Below, one piece after another: positions 33,719 to 41,314 of a stretch of 41,314 bases of DNA (the first letter of the stretch is position 1; each line of letters opens with the position of its first letter). Source of the stretch: Synechococcus sp. 8F6. GTDB lineage: Bacteria > Cyanobacteriota > Cyanobacteriia > PCC-6307 > Cyanobiaceae. A model generated the notes under the pieces. That model was not told the origin of the DNA. It worked only from the letters and a program-made list of their open reading frames with translations, and did not search any database. A program made the translations under genes and the position numbers. The stretch covers positions 1-41,314 of the forward strand of contig NZ_NQKZ01000017.1 in the NCBI RefSeq assembly GCF_002252665.1, written 5' to 3'.

Positions 33719-34791
33719 ACTCCCATCTGCTGGAGGAGCGCCCCGCCAATCTGCCGGCCCATCTCTACGTTTCTGGGGGGCGCCACCGAAGCTGCTTCAG
33801 TGCCGTGCTGTTTGAGCCCGAAGGGCCGCGGTTGCTGCAGCTCCAGTCGCCCCAAGAGCTCGAGCCGGTGCAGCGGCTCGGCTATCCCCTCTGGCTGCGG
33901 GTGATGGGCTTGGGCGATCCCCGGCTGGTTGAGGCGATGCTCGACACCCTGCAGGTGCCTCCCATGCTGCTGCCGCCGTTGCTCGAGGTTCCGCAGCGCT
34001 CGCGGGTGGATGGGCTCGGCGAAGCGGTGATCGTGGTGCTGCACCGACTCAGTTTTGCCCGCGATCCCCTGCATCTGCTGAGTGCCCAGGTGGGGTTGCT
34101 GCTGATGCCCAACCTGCTGGTCACCTTTGAGGAGGCACCGGCGGGTGAGTCGTTTCCGGAGCTCACCGCCTGGTTGGAATCGCAGGCGGGGGCTGTGGAA
34201 CACCGCGACCTCGACGACATCCTCCATTTCCTGGTGGATGAATTGCTCGATGCTCTGTTTCCGATGCTGGAGCAGATCGCCAACCGCCTTGATGATCTGG
34301 AGGAGGCAGCTCTGCGGGACCCCAAACCGAAGCTGCTGGCCAGAGCTTTCGTGCATCGCAGCAACCTGCGCACGATTCGCAACCAGGTGTGGCCCCTGCG
34401 CCATCAAATCCGGGTGCTGCTGCGCCAGGGGCAACAGCTGCTGGGCCCTGATGCGCTGGGGGGCTTTCAGGAAATGGCTGATCTGGTGGAGCTGTTGTTT
34501 GAAAACTGTGAGTTGTTGCGCCATCAGTGCGATGCCATTACCCAGGCCTATGCCGCCAGCGTGGGCAATCGCATGAACCAGGTGATGAAAACCCTCACCA
34601 TTCTCACCAGTATTTTTGCGCCGCTCACCTTCATCGGTGGGATCTATGGCATGAATTTCGCCAACATGCCTGAGCTCAATTGGCGCTATGGCTATCTCTA
34701 CGCTCTGCTGTTGATGGCGATTGTGGCTTTGATTCAGTCCTATTGGTTGTGGCGCCGTGGCTGGTTTCAGGATTGGACGGCGCCGCGCTGA
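33691..34791 (+). CDS. corA: CorA-like Mg2+/Co2+ transporter
   Basis: 366 residues from GTG 33691; the frame is open from 33502, but upstream it is not protein-like. Long N-terminal cytoplasmic alpha/beta part, helices FPMLEQIANRLDDLEE and LRTIRNQVWPLRHQIRVLL, then two C-terminal membrane helices with the signature YGMNFANMPEL (GMN at 320-322) between them. The GMN loop is the ion filter. Divalent metal uptake or release at the plasma membrane; substrate is taken from the family. Confidence 0.9.
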   Translation: MLRPTPGALNSHLLEERPANLPAHLYVSGGRHRSCFSAVLFEPEGPRLLQLQSPQELEPVQRLGYPLWLRVMGLGDPRLVEAMLDTLQVPPMLLPPLLEVPQRSRVDGLGEAVIVVLHRLSFARDPLHLLSAQVGLLLMPNLLVTFEEAPAGESFPELTAWLESQAGAVEHRDLDDILHFLVDELLDALFPMLEQIANRLDDLEEAALRDPKPKLLARAFVHRSNLRTIRNQVWPLRHQIRVLLRQGQQLLGPDALGGFQEMADLVELLFENCELLRHQCDAITQAYAASVGNRMNQVMKTLTILTSIFAPLTFIGGIYGMNFANMPELNWRYGYLYALLLMAIVALIQSYWLWRRGWFQDWTAPR

Positions 34792-34808
34792 CGCATCGGG
34801 TCCGGAAG

Positions 34809-34827
34809 CACAACCTGGCCTTAACCG
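34809..34827 (+). promoter_or_regulatory. Pho-box-like direct repeats, upstream of SphX-like gene
   Basis: CACAACCT-GGC-CTTAACCG: two 8-mers spaced by 3 bases, resembling the cyanobacterial Pho box (CTTAACCT-type repeats, SphR/PhoB). The first repeat fits poorly. 48 bases before the ATG. Confidence 0.4.
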
Positions 34828-34874
34828 CCTAGGAGCTCGAGATCGCCCAGAGTTCTGTCGCGGATGTGACCGTC

Positions 34875-35894
34875 ATGCACCCCCTCCTGCGCCTCGCCTG
34901 GCTTGCCCCGATGCTGCCCCTCCTGCCAGAGGCGGCTCTGGCGGCGCCTGATCCGGTTCGCATTGGCGGCTCGAGCACAGTGTTTCCGGTGCTGCAGGCG
35001 GCGATTGCGGCTTACCAGAAGGGGGGAGCCAACCGCCAGGTTCGCTTCGAGCTCAAGGAAACGGGCACCTCGGCGGGATTCCGGCAGTTCTGCAGCGGCC
35101 AGTTGCCCTTGGCCAATGCCTCCCGTCCGATCAATGCCAAGGAGCTCAAGGCCTGTGCGGCCAAGGGCGTGACCTTTCTGGAGCTGCCGATCGGCTTTGA
35201 TGCGATCACGGTGGTGGTGAACCCTGCGAACACCTGGGCGTCCAGCATCACCATTCGGGAGCTGGCGCGGCTCTGGAATCAACGGGCAACGGGATCGGTG
35301 AAAACCTGGAGCCAGGTCAATCTGGATTGGCCCAACCAGCCGATTCGACTCTGCGGCCCTGGCAAGGATTCCGGCACCTATGATTATTTCAATAAGGCCA
35401 TCAATGGAGGCGAGCGCAATTCCAGGTCAGACTATTTTGCCAGTGAAAATGACAATGATCTGGTTGCTTGTGTGGCCAAGAACTCAGATGCACTGGGTTA
35501 TTTTGGTTTTGCCTACTACCAGTCCAATGCCAAGCGTCTGAAGCCCCTGAGCGTCGTGGGCAAAAAGGGTGCTGCGATGCCATCGTTGGCGTCGGTTCAG
35601 AAAGAACTCTATCTGCCCCTGTCGAGGCCTTTGTTTCTCTACGTCAACGACAAAGCCCTGCGGCAGCGCCTTGAACTCCAGAAATTTGTGACGTATACCG
35701 TGAAGAATGGGCTCAAGCTGGTGAAGCAGGCTGGCTACATCCCGATGCCCACCCGAACCTACTTGCTGGTTGAAAGCAAGCTGTATCGGCATGTGACCGG
35801 CACGGCTTTTGGCGGCAATCTGCCTGTGGGCCTGACCACGGGTCAGGCGTTGCAGCGGAGTTTGGAGAGCATCAAGAAACCGGAATTCCGCTGA
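34875..35894 (+). CDS. sphX: PstS/SphX-type phosphate-binding protein
   Basis: 339 residues from ATG 34875 (GTG 34866 also possible). Signal peptide LRLAWLAPMLPLLPEAALA, then the phosphate-binding core: VRIGGSSTVFPVLQAA, LKETGTSAGFRQFCSG, LPLANASRPINAKELKAC and LCGPGKDSGTYDYF. The GSSTVFP start is typical of SphX, a PstS relative in Synechococcus induced by phosphate shortage. Symbol is by likeness. No pst permease or ATPase genes follow; instead the CHAD protein gene starts 7 bases later. Confidence 0.8.
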   Translation: MHPLLRLAWLAPMLPLLPEAALAAPDPVRIGGSSTVFPVLQAAIAAYQKGGANRQVRFELKETGTSAGFRQFCSGQLPLANASRPINAKELKACAAKGVTFLELPIGFDAITVVVNPANTWASSITIRELARLWNQRATGSVKTWSQVNLDWPNQPIRLCGPGKDSGTYDYFNKAINGGERNSRSDYFASENDNDLVACVAKNSDALGYFGFAYYQSNAKRLKPLSVVGKKGAAMPSLASVQKELYLPLSRPLFLYVNDKALRQRLELQKFVTYTVKNGLKLVKQAGYIPMPTRTYLLVESKLYRHVTGTAFGGNLPVGLTTGQALQRSLESIKKPEFR

Positions 35895-35901
35895 GCTCTG
35901 C

Positions 35902-36870
35902 ATGGCATTCCCAACCCGCTCCCAGCCCCTGAGCAATGGCAGCTTCGCCAGGGAGCTGTTGCACAAACACGTGGCCAAACTGGTGGAGCTGCAGGCACCG
36001 GTGTCTGAGGGCAAGGGCACCGAACCGTTGCATCAGATGCGGGTGACCATGCGTCGCCTACGCACCACGTTGCTCCAGTTTGAGCCGGCCCTGCAGTTGC
36101 CCCCGGCCATCAACGACCAGCGCCTGGCCAAATGGGTGCGGCACCTGGGCATGGCACGGGATCTCGATGTATTGCGTGAGCGCCTGGAAGATGGTTTCTT
36201 GCCCCAACTGCCGCAGGCCGAGGTGAAGGCCCTGCGGCCGGTGATCAAGCAACTACGGCGCGAGCGCCAGCTGGCCTACGGCCATGTGGTGGAAGTGCTG
36301 CAGAGCCGCTCCTATCTGGAGGGCCTGGCCCAGTTGCAGGGCTGGTTAAAGCAGCCAGAATTTTCGCGGTTGGGGGAGCAGCCGATTCGGGAGTGGCTGC
36401 TCGAATGGCAGGGCCCCAGCCTGGCCAGCTTGTTTCTGCATCCGGGCTGGCAGGTTTCCAGCGCGGCCGGCGAGGTGGAGGTGCTGCACGAGCTGCGGCG
36501 GCAGATCAAGCAAGCGCGCTACCGCCTCGAGAATCTCTCCGAGCTTGCGGGTGGCCACACCGTGCCCTGGATCGGCCGCTTCAAGCAGGGCCAGGAGCTG
36601 CTGGGTGAATTCAACGATCTGCAGGTGCTGCAGCGCGCCATCAGCGATCAAGTGCCGGGGCGGTTGGAGCAGGCGCTGCCCCAGCTGGAGTGGCTCCTGG
36701 TGCAGCATCAACGCCATTGCTGGGAGCAGTGGCGCGAGCTGGTGATCGAGGTGCTGCCCACTCGGCAACGGCGCCGCCTTTGGCAGGCGTTGTCGTCCAG
36801 GTCACTGACATGCAGCCCTTGGAATTGGGTGAAGGTGGGATTAAGGCGGGCAGCTGCCCGGTTCGGCTAA
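35902..36870 (+). CDS. CHAD domain protein
   Basis: 322 residues, helical. Conserved-His alpha-helical motifs: LHQMRVTMRRLRTTLLQFEP near the start (H-x-x-R-V-x-x-R-R-x-R), WVRHLGMARDLDVLRERLE, and a second half starting LHELRRQIKQARYRLENLSE and FKQGQELLGEFNDLQVL. CHAD domains bind inorganic polyphosphate through these basic surfaces. It follows the SphX-like gene closely, which supports a phosphate-storage role. No enzymatic residues can be pointed to. Confidence 0.87.
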   Translation: MAFPTRSQPLSNGSFARELLHKHVAKLVELQAPVSEGKGTEPLHQMRVTMRRLRTTLLQFEPALQLPPAINDQRLAKWVRHLGMARDLDVLRERLEDGFLPQLPQAEVKALRPVIKQLRRERQLAYGHVVEVLQSRSYLEGLAQLQGWLKQPEFSRLGEQPIREWLLEWQGPSLASLFLHPGWQVSSAAGEVEVLHELRRQIKQARYRLENLSELAGGHTVPWIGRFKQGQELLGEFNDLQVLQRAISDQVPGRLEQALPQLEWLLVQHQRHCWEQWRELVIEVLPTRQRRRLWQALSSRSLTCSPWNWVKVGLRRAAARFG

Positions 36871-36903
36871 GGGTGGGTTGTTCACAGTTGCTTTGCCCAC
36901 GCC

Positions 36904-37086
36904 ATGCTCAGTCCCAACTGTTTTTGGATGATGGGTGATGAGCGCCTGGCCGACCTGGGAGCCTTGCTGGTGTTTCGGCATTGGTTGCGTCAGCAACTCG
37001 AAGAACTCGCTGCTGAGAGCGACGCCACGATTCCTGAGCAGGAGCCAGGCGCTTCTTCGGAATCCTATGGCCGGTTGTTTTTTTAA
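36904..37086 (+). CDS. Small hypothetical protein, 60 aa
   Basis: ATG 36904, or 36931 giving MGDERLADLGALLVFRHWLR. An amphipathic helix followed by an acidic tail ending YGRLFF. No family known. Codon use is plausible; it lies alone between the CHAD and porin genes. Confidence 0.45.
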   Translation: MLSPNCFWMMGDERLADLGALLVFRHWLRQQLEELAAESDATIPEQEPGASSESYGRLFF

Positions 37087-37235
37087 GCTGCGGCACAACT
37101 GCATCTCATCTGCTGGTTTGCATGTGTTCTGCAACACAACCCTGATGTAGTGCACGTGCTCGTTTCATGCATTGGCCCTCGATAGATTGCGGCCGACTTC
37201 CTTTGTGAAGTCATCCCTATCGGTGTGAGGACCCG

Positions 37236-38795
37236 ATGAATCTTTCCAAAAAGCTGCTGCTGGCTCTGGCTGGCACCAGCCTTGCGGCCCCGATGGCTGC
37301 TTCCGCCCAAGAGCTGGCTTCGTTGAGCGGCGCTGCCGCCATCAACGAGTACATGCAACAGCAAGATGTGGATCGCTTCCGCGCCTGGGAATCCAAAAAC
37401 CAGGTCACCAGCGTCAACCAGTTTTCTGATGTTCAGCCCACCGACTGGGCCTATCAGGCCCTGAGCAACCTGGTGGAGAAGTACGGCTGCGTCGCCGGCT
37501 ACCCCAACGGCACCTACAAGGGCGGCAACGCCATGACCCGCTTCGAAGCGGCTGCCCTGCTGAATGCCTGCCTGGATCGCGTCACTGAGGTGACCGACGA
37601 GCTGCAGCGCCTGATGGATGAGTTCAAGACTGAGCTCGCAGCGCTTACCGGCCGCGTGGATGGCCTCGAGAAGAAAGTGGGCAAGCTGGAAGCTCAGCAG
37701 TTCTCCACCACCACCAAGCTGCGTGGTGAAGCCAGCTTCGTTATTGGTGGTCTGCCTAACAACAATGCAACAGCGTCAGGAGCAAGACGTAATAAAACGA
37801 CATTCAACTACGATTACCGCCTGAGCTTCGACACCAGCTATACCGGTAAGGATTTGCTTCGGGGTCGCCTGCGCAGCGGCAATTTCACCGCGCCCTTTGG
37901 CTCCAGCAGCAACATTTTCAACCTTGACAAGGCCACTAGTACTAATAAAGATGTAGTGATTGACCGTCTTTACTACACCTTCCCGGTGGGTAATGAGGTC
38001 AAGCTGACAGCAGGTGCTCTGGTTCGCAACACCGAACTACTGTCCTTCCGCCCATCGGTTTACAATTCTGGTCTGCTCGACTTCTTTGGCTTGTCGGGTG
38101 CTACTGGTACCTACAACAAGGCTACTGGCGCTGGCTTTGGCTTCCAGTGGAAGCAGAAAGTGAAGAAGGGAGATCCCTACGCCACCTTTGACGCCAGCTA
38201 CATCGCTGGCGGTAAGACGTTTCACGACTCATCAGTCGGCGCTTTCAATGAGGATTCCGGAATCAGCGTGCTGACACAGCTGGGTTTCCGCGGACAGAAC
38301 TGGGGCACCGCCATCGCCTACCGCTATGGCGGTGCATTTTCTCAAGTGGGGCGCGACGGCAACTTGGCTTCGGACTTGGGCACGCTATCAACCGGTCAAA
38401 CCTCTAACAGCGTCTCGATTGGTGCATTCTGGCAGCCCACTGATGCCAGCTGGATGCCCTCCATCTCCGCTGGCTATGGCTTCTCTAATGTGAGTGGGGC
38501 AGTCAGCACCTCCATTCCCAATCAAGGCAACATCCAGTCCTGGATGGTTGGCTTCCAGTGGAAGGATGTCTTCCAGAAGGGTAACAATGCAGGTTTTGCC
38601 TTTGGCCAAGCCCCCTTTGCTAGCAACGCAACTGCGGCGAATTCTTCTGAAAGCTTCCTGTGGGAGTTCTTCTACAAGTATCAAGTTACTGACAAGATCT
38701 CGATTACCCCTGGCATCTTCTACGCTTCCAGCTATCAAGCTGCTGGTGGCGACAGCACCTGGGGTGGCGTGATTCAGACCACCTTCCGCTTCTGA
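37236..38795 (+). CDS. SLH-domain outer-membrane porin (SomA/iron-uptake porin type)
   Basis: 519 residues. Signal peptide LLLALAGTSLAAPMAASAQE; an SLH domain NQFSDVQPTDWAYQALSNLV and GYPNGTYKGGNAMTRFEAAA that binds pyruvylated cell-wall polymer; a coiled coil (ELQRLMDEFKTELAALTGRV); then a beta-barrel with a terminal aromatic residue (TTFRF). This is the main outer-membrane porin plan of cyanobacteria. Segments in 37750-37960 use AT-rich codons unlike the rest and encode loop-like sequence, probably surface-exposed. It ends in a strong terminator. Confidence 0.93.
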   Translation: MNLSKKLLLALAGTSLAAPMAASAQELASLSGAAAINEYMQQQDVDRFRAWESKNQVTSVNQFSDVQPTDWAYQALSNLVEKYGCVAGYPNGTYKGGNAMTRFEAAALLNACLDRVTEVTDELQRLMDEFKTELAALTGRVDGLEKKVGKLEAQQFSTTTKLRGEASFVIGGLPNNNATASGARRNKTTFNYDYRLSFDTSYTGKDLLRGRLRSGNFTAPFGSSSNIFNLDKATSTNKDVVIDRLYYTFPVGNEVKLTAGALVRNTELLSFRPSVYNSGLLDFFGLSGATGTYNKATGAGFGFQWKQKVKKGDPYATFDASYIAGGKTFHDSSVGAFNEDSGISVLTQLGFRGQNWGTAIAYRYGGAFSQVGRDGNLASDLGTLSTGQTSNSVSIGAFWQPTDASWMPSISAGYGFSNVSGAVSTSIPNQGNIQSWMVGFQWKDVFQKGNNAGFAFGQAPFASNATAANSSESFLWEFFYKYQVTDKISITPGIFYASSYQAAGGDSTWGGVIQTTFRF

Positions 38796-38856
38796 TCTCC
38801 AGAACGGCATATTCACTCCTCACGTAGTCCTCACCTGCTTTATCACACACGCCTCT

Positions 38857-38884
38857 AGCCCCCCAGCAATGGGGGGCTTTTTAT
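38857..38884 (+). terminator. Rho-independent terminator of the porin gene
   Basis: AGCCCCCC-AGCAAT-GGGGGGCT followed by TTTTTATT, 62 bases after the porin stop. Confidence 0.93.
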
Positions 38885-38930
38885 TAGAGGCATAGGCGGA
38901 TGTCGGGTTCGGTCGGGGAAATATAAGCCC

Positions 38931-38982
38931 CTTAATTGCCAACCTTGACCGCCCCTTAACCATGGCATAACGACACTAGGAT
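38931..38982 (+). promoter_or_regulatory. Pho box and -10 of pstS
   Basis: CTTAATT at 38931, CTTGACC at 38944 and CTTAACC at 38955; the last two keep the 11-base period of the Pho box (SphR/PhoB). A -10-like TAGGAT is at 38977-38982, 15 bases after the last repeat, fitting a Pho-activated promoter without a -35. The leader would be about 40 bases. Confidence 0.6.
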
Positions 38983-39024
38983 CAGCCCCTTGCTAATAAG
39001 GGTCTGACCCTAAAAGTCTTTTCC

Positions 39025-40032
39025 ATGACCTTCGCCAAGAAGGCCTTTATCTTTGGCACCACGGCCGCGATTGCTGCCGGTGCCACAAGCTTCGCCATCC
39101 CCGCGTTAGCCCAGGCCACCATCAGTGGAGCTGGTGCCAGCTTTCCGAATGCCATCTACCAGCGCTGGGCTGTGGAGTATGCCCGTGAGAAAAATGCCAA
39201 AGTGAACTATCAGTCGGTGGGTTCGGGCGCCGGTGTGCGTCAGTACCTGGCTGGCACCGTTGACTTTGGTGGTACTGACGAAGAACTGAAAGCTGCTGAT
39301 TTCACCAAGGGATCAGCTGGTTCCCGCGGCGTTGTGCAGATCCCCATGGTGGGTGGCACGGTGACCCCGGCCTACAACAACCCCAGCTGCCAGAATCTCA
39401 AGCTCACCCAGCAGCAGGTGGCCGATATCTTCCTCGGCAAGATCACCACCTGGGAGCAGCTGAAGTGCGGCAAGGGCAAGATCACCACGGCTCACCGCTC
39501 CGACGGTTCGGGCACCACCTACGTATTCACCAACTCCCTGTCTTGCTTCTCCAATGAATGGAAGAGCAAGGTGGGTAAGGGCAAGGCGGTGAAGTGGCCC
39601 GTGGGAGTGGGCGGCAAGGGCAACGAGGGCGTGGCCGGCGTGATCGGCAACACCCCAGGCTCGATCGGTTACCTCAACCAGGCCTATGTGAAGGGCAGGA
39701 TCAAGGCGGCTGCCGTTCAGAACAAGGCCGGCAGGTTTGTGATGGCCAACGATGCCACCGGAGCCGTGGCTCTGAACGGCATCAGGCTTAATGCCAACCT
39801 CGGCGGTGAAGAGTGCAACCCCGCTGGTGCTAACGCCTTCCCGATTGCCTCCTTCACCTGGATCCTGGCTTACCAGAAGGGCAACGGCGCCAAGGCTAGT
39901 GCTATCCGCAACTACCTGCTCTGGGCCCTCTCGCCCAAAGCCCAGAAGATGGCAGCCGAGCTCGATTACGTTCCCCTCAAGGGTGATGTGCTCAAGCGCG
40001 CCAAGGCCGCTGTGGCCAAGATCGGCCAGTGA
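39025..40032 (+). CDS. pstS: Phosphate ABC transporter substrate-binding protein PstS
   Basis: 335 residues. Signal peptide AAIAAGATSFAIPALAQA, then ISGAGASFPNAIYQRWAVEY, YQSVGSGAGVRQYLAGTVDFGG (phosphate loop), IFLGKITTWEQLKCGKG, and TAHRSDGSGTTYVF, the last loop that binds phosphate oxygen. Full-length PstS with family-typical spacing. It is the periplasmic receptor of the Pst transporter; the permease genes are not adjacent. Pho-box repeats lie upstream; UUCG-loop terminator downstream. Confidence 0.96.
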   Translation: MTFAKKAFIFGTTAAIAAGATSFAIPALAQATISGAGASFPNAIYQRWAVEYAREKNAKVNYQSVGSGAGVRQYLAGTVDFGGTDEELKAADFTKGSAGSRGVVQIPMVGGTVTPAYNNPSCQNLKLTQQQVADIFLGKITTWEQLKCGKGKITTAHRSDGSGTTYVFTNSLSCFSNEWKSKVGKGKAVKWPVGVGGKGNEGVAGVIGNTPGSIGYLNQAYVKGRIKAAAVQNKAGRFVMANDATGAVALNGIRLNANLGGEECNPAGANAFPIASFTWILAYQKGNGAKASAIRNYLLWALSPKAQKMAAELDYVPLKGDVLKRAKAAVAKIGQ

Positions 40033-40059
40033 GTTGCGTGATTGAACGCAGCATCTTCA

Positions 40060-40081
40060 GGGGCCTTCGGGCCCCTTTTTT
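40060..40081 (+). terminator. Rho-independent terminator of pstS
   Basis: GGGGCC-TTCG-GGCCCC followed by TTTTTT, 27 bases after the stop: a stable UUCG tetraloop hairpin. Confidence 0.95.
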
Positions 40082-40106
40082 GTTGCGCGTCTGCGCCGAC
40101 TGAACT

Positions 40107-41230
40107 TCAGCGGGCTTCCAGCTGTGGATCGTCCGGCCGCAACACCCGATCGGCCACCAGGCTGCTGAGCCACGCCCCCAAGGGTGCTGTGGTGAGGATG
40201 CTGAGCACGGCTACCGCCAAGATGATCTCCCCGGGGCCGCTGGGCAGACCTGCGGCCTGCATCGCCAGCAGCGGCATCGCTCCGATCGCCGCCTGCACCG
40301 TGGCCTTCGGGATGTAGGCCACCGTCACAAAGAGCCGTTCGCCTGCGCTGAACCCACTGCCCGCCAGACAGGCCAGCACGGCCGCGCAGCGTGTCACCAG
40401 TCCGATGGCCAGCACCGCCAGACCCGCCAGGCCGCTGTGCCAGGCCACATTCAGATCCACCTGGACCCCCACCAGGGTGAACAGCACCAGCTCGGCAAAC
40501 ACCCAGATCGAAGCCAACTTGGTGGCGATCGGCTGCGCCAACTGGGGCCGCAGCTCCAGCAGCAGCACCCCTAGAGCGAGCGCGGCCACCAGGCCGGTGA
40601 AGGGCACCAGCCCCTGGATGCTGTCCTGCAGCCGCAGCAGCAGTAGCGCGAGGGCCAGGATCAACAGCACCTGACGGTTCACCTGGGGCCCAAAGCGCTC
40701 GATCCAACGCAGCAGCATCAGGCCCAGCCCCGCGCCTGCGGCGGCTCCGAGCAGCAGCCCCAGGGGTAGCCCGGCCAACTGGCTCCACGGCAGCTGCAGC
40801 CCAGGGCTGCTGGCCTGTTGCACCAGCAGGCCCAGCAGCATTCCATTCACCACGATTACGGCGATGTCATCGAGGGAGGCTGCCGCCATCACCAGTTGGG
40901 GGATGGCCTTGGCGGTGCCCCGTTTCTCCTCGATCAACCGCAGCATCAGCGGCACCACCACGGCGGGCGAAACCGCCGCAATCACCGAGCCCAGCAGGGC
41001 CGCCTCCAACGAGCCCAGCCCCAGGAGGGGCTGGGCCACCAGGGTGATCGTGAACCCCTCCACCGCTGCCGGAATCCAGGCCAGCAGCAGCACCCGCCGG
41101 CCCACCTGCTGAAGTGTGCGCAGGTTGAGGCCCAAGCCCACCCGCAGCAGGATCACCACCAGCGCCATCTGGCGCAGCTCGCCGCTGAGGGCCAGCAGCT
41201 TGGGATCGAGCAGCCCCTGTCTGCCGACAA
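40107..41230 (-). CDS. Cation/proton antiporter, N-terminus apparently lost
   Basis: From ATG 41168 this reads 353 residues with about 10 membrane helices: MALVVILLRVGLGLN, VIAAVSPAVVVPLMLRLIEE, the acidic ASLDDIAVIVVNGML and VAYIPKATVQAAIGAMPLLA, as in CPA-type Na+/H+ exchangers. The family-like frame continues upstream to about 41230 (GLLDPKLLALSGELRQ); before that the first membrane helices are expected, but only Arg/Pro/Ser-rich sequence overlapping the dispersed repeat follows to the window edge. The gene is thus probably broken or partly replaced at its start. Confidence 0.75.
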
Positions 41231-41234
41231 TGAA

Positions 41235-41266
41235 GTTGGCCGGTCGGCGACAAGCTCGTTGGCCGG
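41235..41266 (-). repeat. Dispersed repeat, copy 3 (tandem)
   Basis: On the minus strand CCGGCCAAC-GAGC-TTGTCGCC-GA-CCGGCCAAC, followed by TTCATTGTCGGC: nearly two units of 23 bases. The unit is the same as at 8325 and 8477. It sits exactly where homology of the antiporter to its family ends. Confidence 0.65.
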
Positions 41267-41314
41267 TGGGGTGAGTGCTGGAGAGCCTGGTGCCGATGCG
41301 CAGGGACCAGGGGA

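Overview
The window is a stretch of a GC-rich picocyanobacterial chromosome, most like the Synechococcus/Cyanobium/Vulcanococcus group. The evidence is a complete chlN-chlB-chlL set (light-independent protochlorophyllide reductase), a glycine-rich RRM protein of the cyanobacterial Rbp type, an SLH-domain major porin, an inverted PyrF-PyrE fusion, and several small proteins that look typical of this clade. All assignments come from reading the sequence; no database search was run.

Layout. 1-3.4 kb: 3' part of a RecD2-like helicase, a secreted protein with three Cys repeats, a frameshifted thermonuclease remnant and an unrecognised gene. 3.5-7.5 kb: DoxX-like protein, small genes, an acyltransferase/hydrolase pair resembling a split plant phytyl ester synthase, and a MarC-like protein. 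7.5-8.5 kb: about 1 kb of decayed sequence with a second thermonuclease remnant, a broken small gene, a 40-bp perfect palindrome, a long hairpin and copies of a dispersed repeat. 8.5-12.5 kb: CPA2 antiporter, a 52-residue gene, a DCC-type thiol oxidoreductase and a renalase-like flavoprotein. 12.6-17.6 kb: AraC-type HTH protein, two related GT2 glycosyltransferases on opposite strands, a SepF-domain protein, a delta-9-type desaturase and a lipase-like hydrolase. 17.7-24.6 kb: Rbp, an orphan Nif11 peptide, and the chl genes flanked by two potassium channels (one with an atypical filter). 24.5-31.7 kb, minus strand: RND pump, DUF3136-like protein, pyrF-pyrE fusion, acetate kinase and dihydroorotase. 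31.8-33.4 kb: remnant of a sulfide:quinone-reductase-like gene, an AraC regulator and a DUF7219-like protein. 33.5-41.3 kb: CorA-like transporter, two phosphate-binding proteins, a CHAD protein, the porin, and a cation/proton antiporter whose N-terminal coding sequence is lost at a copy of the dispersed repeat.

Functional links. Phosphate: two PstS-family proteins, each preceded by Pho-box-like direct repeats, a polyphosphate-binding-type CHAD protein and a porin lie within 6 kb. Pyrimidine synthesis: pyrC and pyrF-pyrE are co-directional with ackA between them. Membrane lipids: the acyltransferase/hydrolase pair and the desaturase. Ion homeostasis: two antiporters, two K+ channels and one CorA.

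The least ordinary signals are the dispersed CCGGCCAAC-N4-TTGTCGCC repeat that marks both the decayed 8.3-8.5 kb segment and the truncated antiporter, the two complementary thermonuclease fragments, the split PES-like pair, the orphan Nif11 peptide and the Cys-repeat secreted protein. No CRISPR array, tRNA, rRNA, prophage or complete insertion sequence was seen.
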